Virus record (IMG/VR): IMGVR_UViG_3300005099_000012 | Coordinates: 1-36,349 of that record | Direction: 5' to 3' (one strand) | DNA from: a virus | Length of the DNA: 36,349 bases | Shown: in pieces, positions 24,169-32,081 of the stretch | How the letters are laid out: each line of letters begins with the position of its first letter | Numbering within the stretch: the first letter of the stretch is position 1 | Translations under genes and position numbers: made by a program | The notes under the pieces: model-generated | What the model was told of the DNA's origin: nothing | Database searches by the model: none | The model's input: the letters and a program-made list of their open reading frames with translations, nothing else

Positions 24169-24654
24169 TTAGTGAGTTGATATATTTGTTGCATCATAAT
24201 CCACTGATTCAGTAACTATATCACCAGCACCGACGGATGTTCTGTATGAATGGAATTTAACACCATAAATTACTCTATTATAATCCGCAGAATCACTACT
24301 GGATGTTGTATTCATAAGTATCTTACACGACTGAAGACCTTCACCATACATACCAGTTGCAGTGAGCAAGTCAAGATGACTGTTATTACCAGCATATATA
24401 ATCTCATTATACGTAGCATTCTTGCTATATAAATTTCGTTCTAATGTACCTGTAACTTCCTGAACACCCTCAATCATCGAAACAGCATCCCTTGAACCTA
24501 TAACGAATACTTTGTCAATATCAACAGAAGTATCCATAGTAAATGTATTTAATAGCGGATTACGACCATCATGCCAAATGCTTTCATTAGAACAAGACTC
24601 TAATCCTATTCTGATTCGATTCTTCCAACCCTTAATCGCACCATATTCAGGCAT
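24169..24654 (-). CDS. Major tail tube protein
   Basis: The 161-residue beta-rich protein lies just upstream of the chaperones and tape measure. Its layout fits a tube subunit: the N-terminal RIRIGLESC, the mid portion VQEVTGTLERNLYSKNATYN (a common tube pattern with V-G-ER), and the C-terminal YGVKFHSYRTSVGAGDIVTE followed by DYDA. Tube proteins stack as hexamers to form the tail. It has its own long upstream gap with an AGACGC element and a GGAGGAGG ribosome site, which suits strong late expression. The homology is inferred from context and pattern, not from a family search. Confidence 0.72.
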   Translation of the reverse strand: MPEYGAIKGWKNRIRIGLESCSNESIWHDGRNPLLNTFTMDTSVDIDKVFVIGSRDAVSMIEGVQEVTGTLERNLYSKNATYNEIIYAGNNSHLDLLTATGMYGEGLQSCKILMNTTSSSDSADYNRVIYGVKFHSYRTSVGAGDIVTESVDYDATNISTH

Positions 24655-24765
24655 ATTAATCTACCTCCTCCTTATAACATATTATTATAAAATCGCATAA
24701 TACGCATATATTTAAGCGTGAACAAAATATTTTTCATTACCTAATATTTTATATTACCTTTACAA

Positions 24766-24808
24766 TAAAATTGCAATGAGCACTTTATATATGCGTCTCA
24801 CACAAAAT
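24766..24808 (-). promoter_or_regulatory. Intergenic AGACGC element, copy 4 (upstream of tail tube)
   Basis: Read on the minus strand: ATTTTGTGTG, AGACGC (24798-24793), 14 bases, CATTGCAATTTT. The upstream part and the CTCATT after the spacer match copy 3 at 8773-8818 almost base for base. ATGCGATTTTATA lies 94 bases beyond the motif, against 95 bases in copy 3. Confidence 0.6.
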
Positions 24809-25231
24809 CTATGCTTCCACCTTGACATGTATTACTGCTGATTGGAGTATCCATTTTTCAACTGGTGCATATTCTAAATCTACGCCGCCTTTATAATCCA
24901 ATTCATACCATTTAGATTCGTCATGACGTAAAGTTCTTAATTTTTCCATTACAGCATCTAAATCTTTCAGTAATCGTTCACCTCTATAATCATAAGGAAC
25001 TTTTGTAATCAAGTGTATTTCTAATTCTATAATCGAATATTCATCATCTTCCAATAAACCACCTCTATAAAGAGGAGTAATTCTAATAGGTACAATAAGA
25101 CATATAGGAAAGTAGTCAGAAGCAGTAGGAAACCTCAAAAAATGCATCACTTTATAACCACTAAGTACACTATCTATTTCATTCTTCAATGTATCCATTA
25201 CCGAATTTAATTTATCTATTAATGAAGTCAT
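24809..25231 (-). CDS. Tail terminator / tail completion-like protein
   Basis: The 140-residue protein lies between the connector-like gene and the tail tube. The order LIDKLNSVMDTLKNEIDSVL, CLIVPIRITPLYRGG, IELEIHLITKVPYDYRGERL and VIHVKVEA resembles the alpha/beta plan of tail terminators (gpU-like), where a central beta-sheet is followed by EL-I-V-strands. Such proteins cap the finished tail and join it to the head. The assignment rests on place and fold pattern. It overlaps the upstream gene by four bases. Confidence 0.5.
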   Translation of the reverse strand: MTSLIDKLNSVMDTLKNEIDSVLSGYKVMHFLRFPTASDYFPICLIVPIRITPLYRGGLLEDDEYSIIELEIHLITKVPYDYRGERLLKDLDAVMEKLRTLRHDESKWYELDYKGGVDLEYAPVEKWILQSAVIHVKVEA

Positions 25232-25557
25232 TTATTAACTTTCCTGATTTTATATATTTCACCTATGGAATTTATAGCCTGTTTAAGATAAGTTTCTCCT
25301 ATTTTCTTGAATTCACCTGCCGATGATGGCACTTCTTCTGTAAATCCACCTGTACTTATCGTAAATAAATATGCTGTATAGAAATTGACCGCTGCATCTT
25401 TTGCATCTGAACTCACTTCACTTAGAATATCAGAAGGATAAAATGTGTTTAACCACACATTAGCAAGGTCTTTTAAATATAATAATTTCTCTTCCTGCTC
25501 GCCAACATCAAGTTCTAATATATGCCTAATTACATTAATATCTCCATAATCACTCAT
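25228..25557 (-). CDS. Head-tail connector-like protein
   Basis: The 109-residue protein is mainly helical, with INVIRHILELDVGEQEEKLL, LANVWLNTFYP and DAAVNFYTAYLFTIS. Helical bundles of this length next to the tail terminator often form the adaptor or connector ring between portal and tail. It overlaps both neighbours by four bases, which points to one translational unit. It shows no metal site or membrane part. An unrelated small structural protein is also possible. Confidence 0.45.
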   Translation of the reverse strand: MSDYGDINVIRHILELDVGEQEEKLLYLKDLANVWLNTFYPSDILSEVSSDAKDAAVNFYTAYLFTISTGGFTEEVPSSAGEFKKIGETYLKQAINSIGEIYKIRKVNK

Positions 25558-25856
25558 TTCTTCCTACTCGGATTTATATAAAAGAATTTTTCTTCATAAA
25601 AATGATAGCCACTTGAAGTACCATGTATTATAGCATAATGACCGCCCGGTTGGAAAGAAGTATTTGATAAATAAACATTAAGAGTGTATTCACCCGTGGC
25701 TTCATGATTCATGGGTTTATTTTCTATCACTTTATTATTATCAAAATCCACAATATCAAGATAAATTTCATCAGCATCTGCTAATTCATCATTAGTGTCA
25801 CGAACTTCTATTTTAAAACTAATACTATCTCCAATTTCGTATCTTTTCTCAACCAT
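25554..25856 (-). CDS. Beta-sandwich structural protein
   Basis: This is a 100-residue protein with an immunoglobulin-like or MG2-like strand pattern: YEIGDSISFKIEVRDTND, ADEIYLDIVDFDNNKVIE, TGEYTLNVYLSN and FQPGGHYAIIHG. Domains of this kind decorate phage heads, necks and baseplates. Its location between the large LamG protein and the connector suggests a neck or adhesin-related role. It starts just inside the end of the LamG gene. No cysteines or signal peptide are present. Confidence 0.5.
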   Translation of the reverse strand: MVEKRYEIGDSISFKIEVRDTNDELADADEIYLDIVDFDNNKVIENKPMNHEATGEYTLNVYLSNTSFQPGGHYAIIHGTSSGYHFYEEKFFYINPSRKK

Positions 25857-27684
25857 CTTGCTCGATAGTCTCTATATCAATACTAATATTAAATTTCTTA
25901 ATATCAATAGTTAAGTATTTTATAAGAGCTTGTGCCTTTTTTACTGTCGTTAATATTGGAGAAAACAATAAAGGTGCAGTTAATGAATACTCATAAATCA
26001 TTTGTAAGAGTGGAACAAATTCAGCATCAGTGGATACAGTAAGTGTAGCTACACCTTCATACTCGCTACTATAAGTATCTTTAAGAATGGCTGGAATAAT
26101 TGCTTCAATCATATTTTCAAGTGCCATTTTAGAAGATACATTAAGAGTATTACTAAAATTGATTATGAAAAGTATCGTGGATAAATAATTAAAGTAAAGA
26201 TTTATAGGAATATTTAAGTCTCTAATTAAACTACTACAAACATTTGCATCCAAATTCTGGATAACATGACTATCAATAACCGTTTTTATAATAGGTACAA
26301 ATGCATTATCAATTGTGAAAGAAAGAATATTTTGTTGTTCAAGAATTTCTGTAATTAAAGGATTAATTATAAGAGGAGTATCAAATCTTGAACTAATAAA
26401 ATTTTTATAATTTGATTTTAAACTTAAAGACGAATCAGCAGAAAGAATACTGGTAAGAGAAATGTATTGAGACCCTAATGCTAAAGGTATAACCACTGAA
26501 CCTACTACATAATATTTAGAAGTACTAAATAATAAAGAATTAATTAGTGTATTTTCATGAGAAAAAGCAAAATTTTCATGAACATCGAGTGATAATTCCA
26601 CGTTTAAAGGAGTAATAGCAGATAACCAACTTGGATAAGCATAATAATAGTTATCAGCATAAATTGATGGTTTAAGAATACCTATGAGACCTTTTTTTCG
26701 AGGAGAATAATAAACGGGATAAAGATAAAGCGGAACTAAAAGTGATTGAAGTAAAGATAATTGAAATACATCACTAAGTTTACTATCAAAAATTAAATTA
26801 AATGGAATTTTACAATAGTATTTCTTTTGATATGTATCTTTTAGTTTACAATCCTTTGAAATTGAATTTTTAGAAATTAATTTAGATGAACTTTTACAAT
26901 TAAGAGGTATTTCTATATTTAAAGGGGTAATTCCGGTTATTTTTAATAATTCTTTTTCCAACGGGTGATAGAACATGCAAAATGGGTCGGTGTATAATTG
27001 CCAGATTTCATCAGCAGCCAAAGGTCGATCATAAACCATGACAATAGAGATTATACCATCGAAATATCTTCCGGTGTGTTGTGGTTGATGTCCAATTTCA
27101 AAATAATCATTTGGAGTTTCAGGAGTAGCAGTAGAAGTTCCGCTCTGTTGCACTCCGTTTACATAAAAATATAGCGTTCCCGAGACCCTTGTCATAGCCA
27201 GATGATACCACTGTCCTGTTGAGGGAAAATCATACTGGCTATCTATCCAAGCCACGTTTCCGTATAGGGCAATAAAGCTTTGATCGTCAGAACCGAAACC
27301 CCAACCCCCACTGTCATCTCCGTTATATACAAACAATCTAATACCTGAAAGAACAGAAGGATTCACCCATGCTACCACAGAAAAATTATCAACGGTATCT
27401 GTAATCCTTCCTCCAGTAGCAACAAAATCATCACTTCCATCAAACTTCAAAGCAGAGCCGATTTTTTCTACTGTCCAACTCGGACGATACCCCGCTGTGC
27501 CACCACCAAGCGTGCCATGATTCCCATGACCGCTTAAATCATACACGATATTGCCACCACCTTCATTGAACAGCCAGCACCCGACAAGCCCATAAGCGAG
27601 TGGATGATATGGATTGAGAAGCACACCGTACATGGGCTTTTCATACGGATGCCACAGTCCTGCACGATGATGAGAATGAATCAT
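25849..27684 (-). CDS. LamG-domain protein with long beta-rich tail
   Basis: Residues about 25-235 form a concanavalin-like/LamG domain: LVGCWLFNEGGGNIVYDLSG, LKFDGSDDFV, NFSVVAWVNPS, WYHLAMTRVSGTLYFYVNG and a DGIISIVMVYDRPLAADEIW ending. Such domains bind glycans or proteins. Residues 245-611 have repeated short motifs (ITPLNIEIPL, ITPLNVELSL) and many Ser/Ile/Leu residues but no known fold. Base composition shifts inside the gene: the LamG part is clearly richer in G and C than the AT-rich remainder, hinting that the domain came from elsewhere. It lies in an adhesin-like set between head and tail genes and may form a head or neck appendage. Confidence 0.75.
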   Translation of the reverse strand: MIHSHHRAGLWHPYEKPMYGVLLNPYHPLAYGLVGCWLFNEGGGNIVYDLSGHGNHGTLGGGTAGYRPSWTVEKIGSALKFDGSDDFVATGGRITDTVDNFSVVAWVNPSVLSGIRLFVYNGDDSGGWGFGSDDQSFIALYGNVAWIDSQYDFPSTGQWYHLAMTRVSGTLYFYVNGVQQSGTSTATPETPNDYFEIGHQPQHTGRYFDGIISIVMVYDRPLAADEIWQLYTDPFCMFYHPLEKELLKITGITPLNIEIPLNCKSSSKLISKNSISKDCKLKDTYQKKYYCKIPFNLIFDSKLSDVFQLSLLQSLLVPLYLYPVYYSPRKKGLIGILKPSIYADNYYYAYPSWLSAITPLNVELSLDVHENFAFSHENTLINSLLFSTSKYYVVGSVVIPLALGSQYISLTSILSADSSLSLKSNYKNFISSRFDTPLIINPLITEILEQQNILSFTIDNAFVPIIKTVIDSHVIQNLDANVCSSLIRDLNIPINLYFNYLSTILFIINFSNTLNVSSKMALENMIEAIIPAILKDTYSSEYEGVATLTVSTDAEFVPLLQMIYEYSLTAPLLFSPILTTVKKAQALIKYLTIDIKKFNISIDIETIEQDG

Positions 27685-28121
27685 ACTATTTCCTGAGAAT
27701 AAAGCATATACTTCAGAGTATTTCCACTTGATGCAAGAGACGTGCCAGCCTTATTTTTAATGAGTAATTTACCTTGATCGGGAGTAGTTAGTAAATATCT
27801 TGCGAATACACGTTGTGAGATATTCTCTGCTCGCAACGGTATAATTTTATCAGGCGCTCTTGCAGGTGTTACTGTGTCTGAACCATCTTCAAAATCACTA
27901 CCATTCGTTCTTGGAAGTAACCACAGATGAATAGCAGGATTAGTTTGTCCACTAAGATTAACCGTGTTAAGATAAATTTCAACATCCATGTACATCTTGC
28001 GATTTGTAGATGCAAAATCAATTGCTGAACCCACTTTATTGCTATTATTTCCCAAAGAGTTTAATTCTGAGCTTAAGTAGGTTACAGGCGAATTATATGC
28101 AGTCCATCTTAATTCTGACAT
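27681..28121 (-). CDS. Phage-type structural protein, unknown role
   Basis: This is a 146-residue beta-rich protein. The stretches VEIYLNTVNLSG, AIHLWLLPRTNGSDFEDGSD and TPARAPDKIIPLR, followed by TLKYMLYSQE, form a pattern I recognise from uncharacterised structural proteins of siphoviruses (LWLL, DG-yeDG, P-R-Pd). Its partner genes are fibre-like. It overlaps the LamG gene by four bases and has a GGAGGTATAA ribosome site. A subunit of an appendage or head fibre is likely. Confidence 0.55.
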   Translation of the reverse strand: MSELRWTAYNSPVTYLSSELNSLGNNSNKVGSAIDFASTNRKMYMDVEIYLNTVNLSGQTNPAIHLWLLPRTNGSDFEDGSDTVTPARAPDKIIPLRAENISQRVFARYLLTTPDQGKLLIKNKAGTSLASSGNTLKYMLYSQEIV

Positions 28122-28207
28122 TTATACCTCCTTCAATTTAATGATATGTGATAATTAGAAATAGTAAAATGAAACTTATATTTTTCTCTTTTTTCTATAA
28201 ACTATAA

Positions 28208-28606
28208 TTAACCTTGCTTCACAATAACTTGAGCAGTAATTTTCAATGCATCATTTTCACCTAAAATTTGTTTATCAAAAACAGCTCGGAGCAAACAATT
28301 TGAACTACCATTACTTGCATTTTGAGAAACTACTACTTCACTTAGCTCATTGGATGGTAAATCGTTATACACCCATGAAGAATTCCATTGTGCAATATAT
28401 GAACCATTAGCATTCGTGAAATAACTTGCATTTCCATTCTTAAATGAGACTTCATCACCCTTGAGACCAGTATCAGATTCACTTGCCGCTTCAGTATTAT
28501 TGCCTACACCCATACCATTATATGAATATGGCGAACCAAGACCAGTAAGTAACTTTGTAATATTAGTTTTACCACTATTCAATATCTTGGAACTGGTAAC
28601 TGCCAT
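28208..28606 (-). CDS. Fibre-like structural protein
   Basis: The 132-residue protein is rich in Ser, Asn and Gly. The segment YNGMGVGNNTEAASESDTGL, followed by KGDE, follows a common phage fibre pattern (GxGxxxxxxxxSDTxLxxE). The rest is predicted beta-strands (ASYFTNANGSYIAQWNSSWV, LLRAVFDKQI, LKITAQVIVKQG). It is followed by an 86-base gap without a gene, which holds a T-rich region and a possible TATA-like AATATAAG for the next gene. A role in host contact or a head appendage is inferred. Confidence 0.55.
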   Translation of the reverse strand: MAVTSSKILNSGKTNITKLLTGLGSPYSYNGMGVGNNTEAASESDTGLKGDEVSFKNGNASYFTNANGSYIAQWNSSWVYNDLPSNELSEVVVSQNASNGSSNCLLRAVFDKQILGENDALKITAQVIVKQG

Positions 28607-28608
28607 TT

Positions 28609-28809
28609 TTAATCTACCTCCTTACGAATTTCTCCTAATTTTCTTTTTAATTCAATATCATTATTAATTAAATCAAGTAATAATGCTTTAACAATTATTT
28701 TAGAATCATCATCAAGAAAGCCTGTATCACCAACAACTTTAGTACTACCATCAGCATTAATACGTTCAACAATAATACGATACCGAAGAGGTAAATTATC
28801 AATAATCAT
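28609..28809 (-). CDS. Small protein of the fibre-like module
   Basis: This is a 66-residue protein with a beta-like start (LPLRYRIIVERINADGSTKV) and a helical end (DSKIIVKALLLDLINNDIEL). It lies two bases upstream of the fibre-like gene and six bases after the DUF2341 gene. Small proteins in this position can be fibre chaperones or linkers; there is no direct evidence. No family is recognised. Confidence 0.55.
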   Translation of the reverse strand: MIIDNLPLRYRIIVERINADGSTKVVGDTGFLDDDSKIIVKALLLDLINNDIELKRKLGEIRKEVD

Positions 28810-28814
28810 TTTTT

Positions 28815-29777
28815 TTAAACAATAACAGTAGGCTCTGGGGAAACGTATTTGCGTATTCTAAAATTATCATAGTAAATATCAGTAGGGCTTCTGCTTCCAC
28901 CCGCAACATGTAAATTTCCTGAAGTATAGGTAGTGTCTGATGTAGTTAAGGTTTCTTCCCCGTTATTTATAACAACTTTTGTTTGTCCTGACGTTAATTG
29001 TATGCTAATACGAATCTCTGTATCCCAATAATTGTGAGTTCCCTCAGCTAAATTGTGCCACGAACCATCGTAGAGTCTGATGACAACATGTCCCGCGTCG
29101 TTTATCTGAAGCAAATAGCCATGCTCATGATAAGCGTGAACATCATTTTGAGCGTACCACGAAATTAAATTAGGTGGTGCAATACTCCCTGATATCTCAT
29201 GATTATACATTATGAAATCAGCGGCTTTGCCTGCCTCAAAAGCTTTTTCAGATCCATCGACTGCCGGGTCCTTGGCTAGTCCGCTTTTCTCTTCTTGGAT
29301 CTTTTTTATCTTCAGCCTTCCATCAGTCTCTTCAATTGAACCATAAGAGCCCGTAACTTTATCAACCCATTTGTTTGGGTCTTCACTATTATCATCAAAA
29401 TCATCGAAAAACTCGAAAACAGTAGAGCCATCACTCGCAGAACTGGCAGAAGGATTACCATAAATTATCCAAATATCTTTAATTCTATTTGCTGGGATAT
29501 ATGGTATTTTACACCATATAATTGCTTCAACTGAACTCCAAGATTCTATCCAATAAGGTAATTTTTTACCGGTATTATCACGAAATCTTATATCACTACC
29601 ATCTGGTTTACACTTTTCTAATGGGAAATTATCTTTAGTAAGCACTATCTTAACTTGATAATCTCTTAAATCTTGATTAACACCTTTAATATAAATTGGT
29701 CGTATGTAATTAAAATTACGATATGGTGAATGAGGATTCTTCAAAGGTAATGGATGTGGTAAAGAATATTTTGTCAT
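28815..29777 (-). CDS. DUF2341 and concanavalin-like domain protein
   Basis: I chose ATG 29777 (320 residues) over the TTG at 29792. Residues about 20-115 match DUF2341: IYIKGVNQDLRDYQVKIVLT, GSDIRFRDNTGKKLPYWIES, VEAIIWCKIPYIPANRIKDI and WIIYGNPSA. A beta-jelly-roll follows: FEFFDDFDDNSEDPNKWV, TDGRLKIKK, ISWYAQNDVHAYHEHGYLLQ and TDIYYDNFRIRKY. DUF2341 is common in secreted archaeal and bacterial surface proteins, usually beside carbohydrate-binding domains. On a virion it probably binds glycan. A T7 run precedes the start, perhaps an upstream terminator. Confidence 0.8.
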   Translation of the reverse strand: MTKYSLPHPLPLKNPHSPYRNFNYIRPIYIKGVNQDLRDYQVKIVLTKDNFPLEKCKPDGSDIRFRDNTGKKLPYWIESWSSVEAIIWCKIPYIPANRIKDIWIIYGNPSASSASDGSTVFEFFDDFDDNSEDPNKWVDKVTGSYGSIEETDGRLKIKKIQEEKSGLAKDPAVDGSEKAFEAGKAADFIMYNHEISGSIAPPNLISWYAQNDVHAYHEHGYLLQINDAGHVVIRLYDGSWHNLAEGTHNYWDTEIRISIQLTSGQTKVVINNGEETLTTSDTTYTSGNLHVAGGSRSPTDIYYDNFRIRKYVSPEPTVIV

Positions 29778-29817
29778 TCTAAATATAATCAAAAAAATAT
29801 GTTCTAATTATATATGA

Positions 29818-30189
29818 TTACACTGTACCCTGTGTTGCATATACTTTCACGTTACTTACATTCTTATCATCTTGATTCAAAACAGTAACTCTTAGATATT
29901 TAGGGTCGGGACATATAGGCACGGTTATACGAGAGGTTGAGCCCCTATCTAATTCATTGTCGAAATACCCATAGGGTGCAGTATCAACTCCACTCCAATT
30001 ATGCTGAGCTGTATAAATTCTGAGCTGGACAGGATGAGAAGCATTTGATGCATATTGAGATTCAACTGTTAACGCTAATTGTATAGTAGAAGATAAATCA
30101 ACTGTACTACAATCATTTAAACTCGATTCAGTACTCGCATTCAAACTATCAAGAGATAATATTTGCCAAGTAGATTTGTTTAATGCCAT
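29818..30189 (-). CDS. Beta-sandwich structural protein
   Basis: The 123-residue protein has strands such as STIQLALTVESQYA, PVQLRIYTAQHNWSG, SRITVPICPDPKYLRVTVLN and VSNVKVYATQG. It looks like a compact jelly-roll and resembles small siphovirus appendage subunits. The gene lies between the head-tail joining gene and the DUF2341 gene, with a good AGGAGG-like ribosome site. No enzyme motif is seen. Confidence 0.5.
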   Translation of the reverse strand: MALNKSTWQILSLDSLNASTESSLNDCSTVDLSSTIQLALTVESQYASNASHPVQLRIYTAQHNWSGVDTAPYGYFDNELDRGSTSRITVPICPDPKYLRVTVLNQDDKNVSNVKVYATQGTV

Positions 30190-30217
30190 ATTATTCCTCC
30201 CCTCTTTTTTAATATAA

Positions 30218-30718
30218 CTAACTATATATTGCTATACGTAAATGTTGTTCTGCTCTATATTTCACCCACTTACGAGCTCTTATATATGCACGCTCTATAA
30301 AATTATTTGCTTTATGACCTCTTACTCTACAATATAATTTTCCACAAATAGCACCAGCAGGCTGTCGTGGATAACAAATTTTTAATGCTTTCTTTCTTAC
30401 AGGATATATCCAACCACCTAAACGAACAGGCTTTACTACATATTTAAGATGTGGCAATTTATGAGCATCAAGAACCACAGCACCTCTGTATCTACCTTGC
30501 TTTCTAATGCAGTTTGCAGGATTCATTAAATAATTATAGATTTTATTTTCTGACCATTTATTACCTTTAGATTTACGAGGTGCTGTTCTTAATAACTCTC
30601 GCCTAATATCCTCTAATATTTTATTTCGTGCGTTATGTAGTTGTAATAGTATATCTTTCGATAGGATTGCTGGGCTCTTTCCCGCTAAATTATAATCCAA
30701 TACTATCCTGAAAGCCAT
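30218..30718 (-). CDS. HK97 gp10-like head-tail joining protein
   Basis: The 166-residue basic protein has a long helix (SKDILLQLHNARNKILEDIR), then RTAPRKSKGN, where gp10-type proteins have an AP-K-G motif, then beta-strands with HLKYVVKPVRLGGWIYPVRK, and a C-terminal AYIRARKWVKYRAEQHLRIA. Proteins of this family help complete the neck. It directly follows a 71-residue gene after the capsid gene. Two CG/YC pairs (ICGKLYC) may be structural. The family call rests on pattern and position. Confidence 0.55.
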   Translation of the reverse strand: MAFRIVLDYNLAGKSPAILSKDILLQLHNARNKILEDIRRELLRTAPRKSKGNKWSENKIYNYLMNPANCIRKQGRYRGAVVLDAHKLPHLKYVVKPVRLGGWIYPVRKKALKICYPRQPAGAICGKLYCRVRGHKANNFIERAYIRARKWVKYRAEQHLRIAIYS

Positions 30719-30720
30719 AA

Positions 30721-30936
30721 TTAAAAATCAGCTAAATATGGGAAGTAAGAAATATTCAAAACTCTTCCTCTTCTATTAACTGGTCTAAAATCTTTAGGTT
30801 GTGGTTTGTAGCCATCGGGAAATGTAAGATTAGCCCAATTGTATTCCCATGCTGTTATAGAAGATACATTCTGCATACCCTTATTTCTCAATCTCTGGTA
30901 CTTCTGTGTAAATATTTTATATACTTCACTTGCCAT
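30721..30936 (-). CDS. Small protein next to head-tail joining genes
   Basis: This is a 71-residue protein with a helical, basic N-terminal half (VYKIFTQKYQRLRNKGMQNV) and an aromatic C-terminal half (EYNWANLTFPDGYKPQPKDF). It is the first gene after the capsid gene and downstream of AGACGC copy 5, so it probably starts its own transcription unit. A minor neck or capsid component is plausible. No family is recognised. Confidence 0.6.
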   Translation of the reverse strand: MASEVYKIFTQKYQRLRNKGMQNVSSITAWEYNWANLTFPDGYKPQPKDFRPVNRRGRVLNISYFPYLADF

Positions 30937-30991
30937 ATTTTGCGTTCTATCAAAATTTTATTGTTATCCTAATATCTTTCTATGTCTCGTT

Positions 30992-31039
30992 GATTTTATT
31001 GCAATGTAACTTAAATATGAGCGTCTGATGCAAAAATTT
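30992..31039 (-). promoter_or_regulatory. Intergenic AGACGC element, copy 5 (after the capsid gene)
   Basis: Read on the minus strand: AAATTTTTGCATC, AGACGC (31026-31021), 14 bases with ATATTTAAG, CATTGCAATAAAAT. The outer ends TTTTGCAT and ATTGCAATAAAA are nearly inverted copies. It lies in the 182-base gap between the capsid gene and the next gene, beyond the terminator-like hairpin. Confidence 0.6.
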
Positions 31040-31053
31040 AAATGGGTTGTAAA

Positions 31054-31097
31054 CCCTCCCCTCTTATATAAATAATAACTATGATAGAAAGGGAGGG
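31054..31097 (-). terminator. Hairpin after the capsid gene
   Basis: On the coding strand CCCTCCC (31097-31091) pairs with GGGAGGG (31060-31054) across a 30-base AT-rich loop, followed by TTT. It begins about 20 bases after the capsid stop. It could end or protect the abundant capsid transcript. Confidence 0.55.
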
Positions 31098-31118
31098 CTA
31101 TTATTATTAATTAAGTAT

Positions 31119-32060
31119 CTACGATGATAGATTAACAGCAGCCTGGAATAACCCTTTGACATCAAAACGCATAGCAACCTTTAGATTCATCAAATCGTTC
31201 CGTGGGTCATTAAACTTCTCAAGTGTGACGTCATTGTACATACCTATTGCAAGCACTCGTGAAGAATCGAATACTGTACCCTTTATCGTACCACCCCATG
31301 AACCATTTGAGTCTGTAACCGTAAGCAAATAAGGTTTTAAACCAAGTATCTTACCACCAAGTTCCTGTGTTCTAAAGTGACCTGTCTCACCTGAATATTC
31401 ATAAGTGAAATGCGGGTCTTTGAATATATCTCGCTCCATTTCTACCGTCATTAGTAGCGAATCAGCATTGTAACCAGCATTTTTGAGTGTAAATACCGCA
31501 TCAGCTATAGAATCTATAGGTTTAGTTGCATTATAGCCCTTAGTATCCATCGCCTGACTTAAAAGTGTATCAAGAGCCTTACGATTAAGTGTATTCTCCG
31601 CTTTCTTACCCTCCTCCCTTAACCGCATCTCTACAATATCGAACATGCTATCCTTGATAAGCTCCTCTTCAATCATTGCTATTTCACCATACTTTTTCGC
31701 ATCAAACCTAACCTCTGTATAACTCTCATTCTTTGCTACCGGATAGTCAGATGTAGGCGGTATAACTGGCAATACATCATTCAATCTTGTCTGATGAATA
31801 ATTACACGATAAGAAGGTGTGGGTAAATTCCACGTCATACCTTTGAAGACATCTCGCATTACTCGTACACTATCAACACCCTCAATAACTTTCTTTAATA
31901 CCTCTGTCCGTACAAGGTAACTAGCATTCACAGCCGAAGTCTCTATTAATTCATGATAACCCGCAGTTGCCTCATCAGCCTTAAGCGCATTTAGAGCCTT
32001 AGCACGTTCATCATCAGTCTTTGCATCTAAAACATTAAACAATTTACCTAACGTACTCAT
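31119..32060 (-). CDS. Major capsid protein (HK97 fold)
   Basis: The 313-residue protein has the order expected for HK97-type shells: a helical N-terminal arm (about 1-50), an extended loop and spine region with VRVMRDVFKGMTWNLPTPSY, the stretch EVRFDAKKYGEIAMIEEELI, a long helix (EGKKAENTLNRKALDTLLSQ), the A-domain part (DAVFTLKNAGYNADSLLMTV, then LGGKILGLKPYLLT), and a final LEKFNDPRNDLMNLKVAMRF, then FDVKGLFQAAVNL. The acidic scaffold-like and decoration-like genes precede it. There is no evident N-terminal cleavage site, although a protease is encoded nearby. Codon use here looks more GC-rich than in neighbours, as is common for highly expressed shell genes. Confidence 0.88.
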   Translation of the reverse strand: MSTLGKLFNVLDAKTDDERAKALNALKADEATAGYHELIETSAVNASYLVRTEVLKKVIEGVDSVRVMRDVFKGMTWNLPTPSYRVIIHQTRLNDVLPVIPPTSDYPVAKNESYTEVRFDAKKYGEIAMIEEELIKDSMFDIVEMRLREEGKKAENTLNRKALDTLLSQAMDTKGYNATKPIDSIADAVFTLKNAGYNADSLLMTVEMERDIFKDPHFTYEYSGETGHFRTQELGGKILGLKPYLLTVTDSNGSWGGTIKGTVFDSSRVLAIGMYNDVTLEKFNDPRNDLMNLKVAMRFDVKGLFQAAVNLSS

Positions 32061-32081
32061 TTTATCTTAACCTCCTTTTAT

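Noticed and set aside
9537-24700. Many + strand frames of 60-130 codons inside the tail genes
   Set aside because: They lie opposite long, well-supported - strand genes, lack ribosome sites and are rich in Ser/Ile/Tyr as expected from antisense reading of AT-rich genes.
4149-31039. AGACGC copies as a CRISPR-like or iteron array
   Set aside because: The copies are kilobases apart, follow gene direction and are confined to promoter-like gaps, which fits regulation better than an array.
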